Below are positions 60,183 through 64,000 of a stretch of 64,000 nucleotides of DNA, piece after piece. The translations under genes and the position numbers were made by a program. The stretch covers positions 1 to 64,000 of the forward strand of contig NZ_DASUVO010000082.1 of the NCBI RefSeq assembly GCF_036378875.1. The letters are read 5' to 3'. The notes beneath the pieces were generated by a model. The model did not search any database. It had not been told where the DNA came from and saw only the letters and a program-made list of their open reading frames with translations. Positions within the stretch are counted from its first letter, which is position 1, and every line of letters begins with the position of its first letter. Source of the stretch: Actinophytocola sp036378875. GTDB taxonomy: Bacteria; Actinomycetota; Actinomycetes; Mycobacteriales; Pseudonocardiaceae.

Positions 60183-60755
60183 ATGTCCAGTGTCGTGATC
60201 CAGCCCGACACTCTCTCGGCCGGACACCCCCAGGACCGTAGACACGTGGAGGTTCCGCGCGCCTCGATGGTGGTGCGCGCGTTCAGCCACCCCAGCGAAG
60301 CCGGAGACCGACATCCCGTGCTCGCGGTCGCCGCGAAGCTCGCCGCCGAACACCAGATGCGCGCGCAGGCCCACCACCTCACGCACGACCGGCACGCCGA
60401 GGACCACATGATGGCCGCCGCAGCGCGCACGCTCGCCGTGCGGGCGACCGCCTGCGCGGTACTGGTCGAGCAGATCGACCTCTGGGCGGCCGTCGAGTTC
60501 GGCGAATCCCGCGCCACGGTGCTGCACACCGAAACCCTGGGCCAGCTCATCGACCGGCTGGCGGCGGTGTGGACACGCTCCCGGCTGATCGCCGACAACG
60601 ACACCGGTCCGGCCGCGCCCACGCGGGCCAGGGTGGCGCTGCACCAGCTCAGCGAGCTGTGCACCGGCTACGACGACCTGGTCACCGACCTACAGAGCGG
60701 CCGACGCCGGCTGCCGCTCCACCAGACCTCGACCGGTCCCCACGTGGCGGCGTGA
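60183..60755 (+). CDS. DUF4254-like helical protein
   Basis: 190 residues, ATG 60183 behind AAGGAG. All-helical: HQMRAQAHHLTHDRHAEDHM, RATACAVLVEQIDLWAAVEF, LHTETLGQLIDRLAAVWTRS. The His/Asp/Glu-rich helices and the length are like DUF4254 proteins, whose role is unknown, but the match is by pattern. It starts a run of three closely packed genes that ends at the strong terminator. Confidence 0.5.
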   Translation: MSSVVIQPDTLSAGHPQDRRHVEVPRASMVVRAFSHPSEAGDRHPVLAVAAKLAAEHQMRAQAHHLTHDRHAEDHMMAAAARTLAVRATACAVLVEQIDLWAAVEFGESRATVLHTETLGQLIDRLAAVWTRSRLIADNDTGPAAPTRARVALHQLSELCTGYDDLVTDLQSGRRRLPLHQTSTGPHVAA

Positions 60756-60758
60756 GTC

Positions 60759-61076
60759 ATGGGCGGGATACGCGAGAGCGTCGCGGTCATCGTCGCGGCC
60801 GACAGCCCGGTCGGGCGGGCCGCCCAGGCGATCGACGACATGTCCGCGCACCTGCCGCCACCGGAGGACCCACGGGCGTGCCCGCTGTGCTCCACCCAGT
60901 CCTGGCCCTGCGCCCGCTTCGACGACGCCGCGCACCGCGTACAGGCCGCCGGGGTGCGGCTGGGCGAACTGGTGCCGCCTGACCTGCACGCGCGCCTCTG
61001 GCCACCGCCCCTGCCAACGCCGCACACCTCCCGTCACTCCGACACCCGGTTCGACAAGGAGCAGCACGATGGATGA
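60759..61076 (+). CDS. Small CxxC protein
   Basis: 105 residues, ATG 60759, three bases behind the previous stop. The middle has ACPLCSTQSWPCARFDDAAHR, three cysteines that could bind zinc. A Pro/His-rich C-terminus follows. The next gene has a similar CPQC...C motif and overlaps it by eight bases. Function unknown. Confidence 0.6.
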   Translation: MGGIRESVAVIVAADSPVGRAAQAIDDMSAHLPPPEDPRACPLCSTQSWPCARFDDAAHRVQAAGVRLGELVPPDLHARLWPPPLPTPHTSRHSDTRFDKEQHDG

Positions 61077-61416
61077 GATTCTCGCTGCCACCATGTGTGA
61101 TGCGGTGTACGGCCGCCTGGACTACCTGGACCGGCTGGTCACCGACGCCGACGAGCCGTCCCGCGCCGCCCTCGCCGACACGGAGATCTCCCGGCTGACC
61201 AGGGCCTGGCGCGACCTGCTGGCCGCGCACCAACCCGACGAACACGGCCGGTGCCCACAGTGCTCCGGATGGCGCCGACCCCGCCAACACCCCTGTTCCG
61301 TGTGGACCACCGCCCACCAGCACCTGATCGCCGCCGACGGTCCTCCCGCGGCCACCTCCGGCAGGCATGCGGCTGCCGCCGGACGGCCGACCGTCGCAAT
61401 GCTGGGGGCCTCCTGA
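61069..61416 (+). CDS. Small CxxC protein
   Basis: 115 residues, ATG 61069 overlapping the previous gene. An N-terminal helical half (YGRLDYLDRLVTDADEPSRAAL, SRLTRAWRDLLAAHQP) precedes CPQCSGWRRPRQHPCSVW, a probable zinc knuckle of a kind often seen in Pseudonocardiales small proteins. Its stop codon lies in the first bases of the terminator stem, so it is the last gene of the operon. Confidence 0.65.
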   Translation: MDEILAATMCDAVYGRLDYLDRLVTDADEPSRAALADTEISRLTRAWRDLLAAHQPDEHGRCPQCSGWRRPRQHPCSVWTTAHQHLIAADGPPAATSGRHAAAAGRPTVAMLGAS

Positions 61417-61459
61417 CCGGGAACGTGCCGCGACCCCCGACCGCGGCACGTTCCCGGTC
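61415..61459. terminator. Strong stem-loop terminator
   Basis: GACCGGGAACGTGCCGCG (61415-61432) pairs perfectly with 61442-61459 around the nine-base loop ACCCCCGAC. It starts inside the stop codon of the last small protein gene and separates this operon from the lanthipeptide cluster. Confidence 0.92.
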
Positions 61460-61514
61460 CACAGACCTCGCACCGGCCACCTAACCGAGAAACAACCCTT
61501 GAAAGAGTCACCAG

Positions 61515-62855
61515 GTGAACACTCTCCGAAATGATGACACCAGCGCCACCACCGACGAGACCTCGCCCGAGGCGGTTGGCGCGTCCACCGATTCCGACCG
61601 GGCCGCCGAGATTCGCAACGCCTTGACGGACAAGCTCCTCGCTGACGGCATGATCACCTCGCCCGTGGTGGAGCGGGCGTTCCGGACGGTGCCGCGGCAC
61701 CTGTTCGTTCCCCAGGGCACGCCGCTGGAGGTCGCCTACAACGCCGCTGACTCGGTGGCGATCAAGCGGGACTCCGACGGAGTGGTCATCTCCTCGACCA
61801 GCGCGCCGTTCATCCAAGCCCGGATGATCGAGCAGGCCGGACTCAGGCCCGGCATGAGCGTGCTGGAGATCGGGTCCGGCGGCTACAACGCCGCGCTGCT
61901 GGCCGAAGTCGTCGGCGCGGACGGGCGGGTGGTCAGCGTGGACATCGACCCGGAGGTGACCGGCCAGGCCCGCGCCCTGCTGGAGGCCACCGGGTACGGC
62001 AGCAGGGTCACCGTGATGCAGGTCGACGCCGAGAACACGGTGCCGGGGCTCGACGAGCCGGTCGACGCGATCCTGGTGACGGTCGGGGCGTGGGACATCT
62101 CGCCGACCTGGCTGGAGCGGTTGTCCGCAGACGGCGCGATCGTCGTTCCGCTGCGGATGAACGGGATCACCCGTTCGATCGGGTTCCGTCGCGAGGGCGA
62201 CCACCTGGTGAGCACCTCGGCCGAGGTGTGCGGGTTCGTCCCGATGCAGGGATCGGGCGCCCACGACGAGCGGGTCTTCCTGCTGCCCGACGAGAACGGC
62301 CACAACGTCAAGCTGCGGTTCGACGGCGACGTGCCGCAGGACCTGAGTCTGCTGGACGGGGTGCTGGCGACCGAGCGGACCGAGGTGTGGTCCGGTGTCA
62401 CGGTCAAGCACGGCGTGTCTTTCGCCGATCTGCACCTGTGGTTCGCCGGTTTCCTGCCCGGCTTCTGCAAGCTGGCCGTGGACGAGGGCACCGAGCTGGC
62501 CGCCGACCGCAAGAGCTGGTTCCCCTTCGGTGTCGTGCGCGGCGACTCTTTCGCCTACCTCGCGGTCCGACCCGCGCTGGACGGCGGCGGCGTCGAGTTC
62601 GGGGCGCGGGCCTACGGGGTGCACGGTGAGGCGCCCGCCGCCGCGATGGTCGAGCAGATCCAGGCGTGGGACCGCCAGGCCCGCAGCGTGGAGCCCACGT
62701 TCGGGTACTGGCCGACCGGCACCGACCGCCCTGAGTTCGGCGAGGACACGGCAGTGCTGGAGAAGGCGCACGGCCTGGTCACGATCTCCTGGCCGCGGCC
62801 GGCGGACGCCGCGCCTGGTCAGGGTGTCCTGCACAACCCCGAAAGTGAGGAGTGA
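61515..62855 (+). CDS. PIMT-like methyltransferase of an FxLD lanthipeptide system
   Basis: 446 residues from GTG 61515. It resembles protein-L-isoaspartate O-methyltransferase: ALTDKLLADGMITSPVVERAF, VPRHLFVPQG, SSTSAPFIQARMIEQAGL, and the SAM site VLEIGSGGYNAALLAEVVGADG with VDIDPE. An extra C-terminal domain of about 200 residues (TVKHGVSFADLHLWFAGFLPG and SYWPTGTDRPEF-like end) is as in the FxLD methyltransferases, which modify lanthipeptide precursors, probably on Asp in the core. The precursor gene starts five bases after its stop. The core peptide has Asp48+ residues (CDTSDGC) as candidate targets. Confidence 0.88.
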   Translation: MNTLRNDDTSATTDETSPEAVGASTDSDRAAEIRNALTDKLLADGMITSPVVERAFRTVPRHLFVPQGTPLEVAYNAADSVAIKRDSDGVVISSTSAPFIQARMIEQAGLRPGMSVLEIGSGGYNAALLAEVVGADGRVVSVDIDPEVTGQARALLEATGYGSRVTVMQVDAENTVPGLDEPVDAILVTVGAWDISPTWLERLSADGAIVVPLRMNGITRSIGFRREGDHLVSTSAEVCGFVPMQGSGAHDERVFLLPDENGHNVKLRFDGDVPQDLSLLDGVLATERTEVWSGVTVKHGVSFADLHLWFAGFLPGFCKLAVDEGTELAADRKSWFPFGVVRGDSFAYLAVRPALDGGGVEFGARAYGVHGEAPAAAMVEQIQAWDRQARSVEPTFGYWPTGTDRPEFGEDTAVLEKAHGLVTISWPRPADAAPGQGVLHNPESEE

Positions 62856-62860
62856 AACCG

Positions 62861-63076
62861 ATGTCGCCAGCGCTGACCCTCGACCGCTCGGAGCCCCCGG
62901 GCTTCGTCGCCGGCATGGATGTCGACCTGGACGTGGACGATGCGGAGTTCGAGTTGGACATGCGCGTGGTGGAGTCCACCACGAAGCTCGTGATCATGAT
63001 GTGCGACACGAGCGACGGGTGCGGCAACACCTGCAACACCAGTGCGTGCAGCACCGAGTCGTTCGATCCGTCCTGA
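62861..63076 (+). CDS. FxLD-type lanthipeptide precursor peptide
   Basis: 71 residues, ATG 62861 with GAGGAG eight bases upstream. The leader has FELDM (Phe30-x-Leu-Asp), the FxLD motif read by the LanB enzyme, preceded by an acidic run (DVDLDVDDAEFE). The core after about residue 46 is MMCDTSDGCGNTCNTSACST: four Cys (48, 54, 58, 63) and Thr/Ser at 50, 51, 57, 60, 61, 64, 65, 67. Up to four thioether rings are possible. The Asp at 49 and 52 and the Asn at 56 and 59 could be methylated or isomerised by the enzyme upstream. Antibiotic activity is not proven. Confidence 0.9.
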   Translation: MSPALTLDRSEPPGFVAGMDVDLDVDDAEFELDMRVVESTTKLVIMMCDTSDGCGNTCNTSACSTESFDPS

Positions 63077-63104
63077 TCCAGCCCTGTTTCTGATCCAGTC
63101 CTAA

Positions 63105-63139
63105 GCCGTCGGCGCTCGAGGTTCTCGGGCGCCGACGGC
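63105..63139. terminator. Hairpin between precursor and dehydratase genes
   Basis: GCCGTCGGCGC (63105-63115) pairs perfectly with GCGCCGACGGC (63129-63139) around 13 bases. In lanthipeptide operons such a partial terminator lets more precursor than enzyme be made. That role is inferred. Confidence 0.75.
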
Positions 63140-63186
63140 GCGACGACCACTGCGACGACCGCGTGCGGGTGAGGAGAGGGATCGCC

Positions 63187-64000
63187 ATGACTGTGTCCAC
63201 GCGCTACCGGCACACCGGTCTCGTCCTGGTGCGCGTCACCACTGATCCCGGCGACCTCGACCCGCCCGCGCAGCTGGATCTGTCCGACCCGGCAGCGGTC
63301 GAGCAGGAAGGCCGGGCGTGGCTGGCGAAGGTGTGGGCGCGCCCGGAGATCCGGGAGGCGCTGCGGTTGGCCAGCCCGGTGCTCGGCGATCGCCTTGATC
63401 AGCTCATCGACCAGTTCCCCGACGGGCAGGCCGGCCCCCGCTCGGTGAAGGACGTGCACCGCGTCGTTGTCTCCGTGGCGTCCTACCTGTTGCGCTGGCA
63501 GCGGCGCACGACCCCGTTCGGCATGTTCGCCGGGGTCGCTGCCGCCGCCATCGGACCCGCGCTGGGCGAGGTGGGCAGGGATCACCGTGCCGTCATGCGT
63601 GCGGACTCCGAATGGGTCGCCGCGCTGGTCAACCGGCTCGAACAGCACACGAGTCTGCGGTCGGGGCTCGCTGTGGTGGCCGACAGTGCGCGCTTCGTGC
63701 GGGATGGCCGCGTCATCGTGCACCCCCGGGCCGAGATCGGTGCGTCGGCTCCCGGGCCGCTGCGGGAGTCGTCGGTGCGGCTCACCCGGCCCGTGCGGTT
63801 CGCGCTGGACGTGGCCAGCTCGCCGATCCGGTTCGACGCGCTCGCCGCCCGGCTGACCACCCGGTTCCCCTCCGCCTCACCGCAGGCGATCCACACGCTC
63901 CTGCACGGCCTGATCGACGCCGGCGTGCTGATCACGAGCCTGCGGCCACCGATGACGAGCATCGACGCCCTGTCGCATCTGATCGACGTGCTCTACGCGG
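63187..64000 (+). CDS. Lantibiotic dehydratase LanB, 5' part
   Basis: The frame opens at ATG 63187 behind GAGGAGAGGG and runs off the window after 271 codons. It has the N-terminal LanB features: RHTGLVLVRVTT, DPAAVEQEGRAWLAKVWARP, ASPVLGDRLDQLIDQFP, and the hallmark RRTTPFGMFAGVAAA (about 117-131). LanB enzymes glutamylate Ser/Thr of the precursor using Glu-tRNA and then eliminate it to give dehydro residues. A full enzyme is about 1000 residues, so cyclase and protease genes should follow beyond the window. Confidence 0.92.
   Translation, partial: MTVSTRYRHTGLVLVRVTTDPGDLDPPAQLDLSDPAAVEQEGRAWLAKVWARPEIREALRLASPVLGDRLDQLIDQFPDGQAGPRSVKDVHRVVVSVASYLLRWQRRTTPFGMFAGVAAAAIGPALGEVGRDHRAVMRADSEWVAALVNRLEQHTSLRSGLAVVADSARFVRDGRVIVHPRAEIGASAPGPLRESSVRLTRPVRFALDVASSPIRFDALAARLTTRFPSASPQAIHTLLHGLIDAGVLITSLRPPMTSIDALSHLIDVLYA

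Noticed and set aside
1..64000. tRNA, rRNA, CRISPR array or replication origin
   Set aside because: No cloverleaf, rRNA block, repeat-spacer array or DnaA-box cluster was seen on reading either strand; a tRNAscan or CRISPR finder run would settle it.

Overview
The window is high-GC DNA (coding third positions nearly all G/C, frequent GTG/TTG starts, GGAGG-type ribosome sites, 4-base ATGA/GTGA overlaps) from an actinomycete. LAxTG-type surface proteins, T7SS-like substrates, DUF2637/SpdB-type mobile genes, many NB-ARC/TPR proteins and an FxLD lanthipeptide locus together suggest the Pseudonocardiales (Lentzea/Saccharothrix/Actinosynnema-like). That placement is an inference from gene content; no rRNA or tRNA is present.

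Region 1 (1-17.4 kb) is an enlarged phosphate-type (Pst) ABC transport locus. It has one permease pair (pstC, pstA), two pstB ATPases, a canonical PstS with a C-terminal membrane anchor, a second short PstS-like protein, a membrane-anchored PstS-domain fusion, a 928-residue secreted membrane-anchored protein, and three Thr/Pro-rich surface proteins, two of which end in LAxTG-like sorting signals. Two class E sortase-fold proteins are interleaved, and both have lost the catalytic His and Cys. Arrays of 11-nt direct repeats resembling PhoP (Pho) boxes lie in several gaps, so phosphate limitation probably controls the locus. An IS630 remnant has cut off the first gene at its signal peptide.

Region 2 (17.4-27.8 kb) holds a decayed ECF sigma factor gene, an NB-ARC/TPR regulator, a three-gene T7SS-like operon (YxxxD protein, WxG protein, lipoprotein), a long intergenic stretch with GC-rich hairpins, a nuclease/DUF2075 helicase-like defence candidate and a GYD-domain protein.

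Region 3 (28-32 kb) is a worn integrative element: a broken tyrosine integrase, a DUF2637 (SpdB-like) membrane protein and hypothetical genes.

Region 4 (32.4-54.4 kb) is a conflict-system island. Two NB-ARC/TPR NLR-like proteins (one frameshifted at a G7 tract) flank a SEFIR-domain protein and a small helical protein, and a third NLR lies at 46.4 kb. All five carry the same short RHIM/BASS-like amyloid signalling motif, N-terminal in the NLRs and C-terminal in the two putative effectors. Next comes a CD-NTase, a stand-alone E2 and a ThiF/E1 protein (a split CBASS-like conjugation module), then a NACHT protein with a helical-repeat partner. A 1.8-kb element bounded by inverted repeats carries an IS110 transposase and a DUF3024 gene and truncates a SARP-type regulator. 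Further on are a glycosyltransferase-like protein, a TIR pseudogene, two NBR1-Ig-like proteins and several frameshifted genes.

Region 5 (54.4-61.4 kb) has a PPC-domain/L-asparaginase pair, an XRE regulator, and a divergent translationally coupled operon (radical SAM, DEDDh-like exonuclease, NadR-like P-loop protein, DUF4254-like protein, two small Cys-motif proteins) with a palindromic operator candidate between the two directions. A perfect 18-bp stem ends the operon.

Region 6 (61.5-64 kb) is the start of an FxLD lanthipeptide cluster: PIMT-like methyltransferase, precursor peptide, a hairpin, and the 5' part of a LanB dehydratase that runs off the window.
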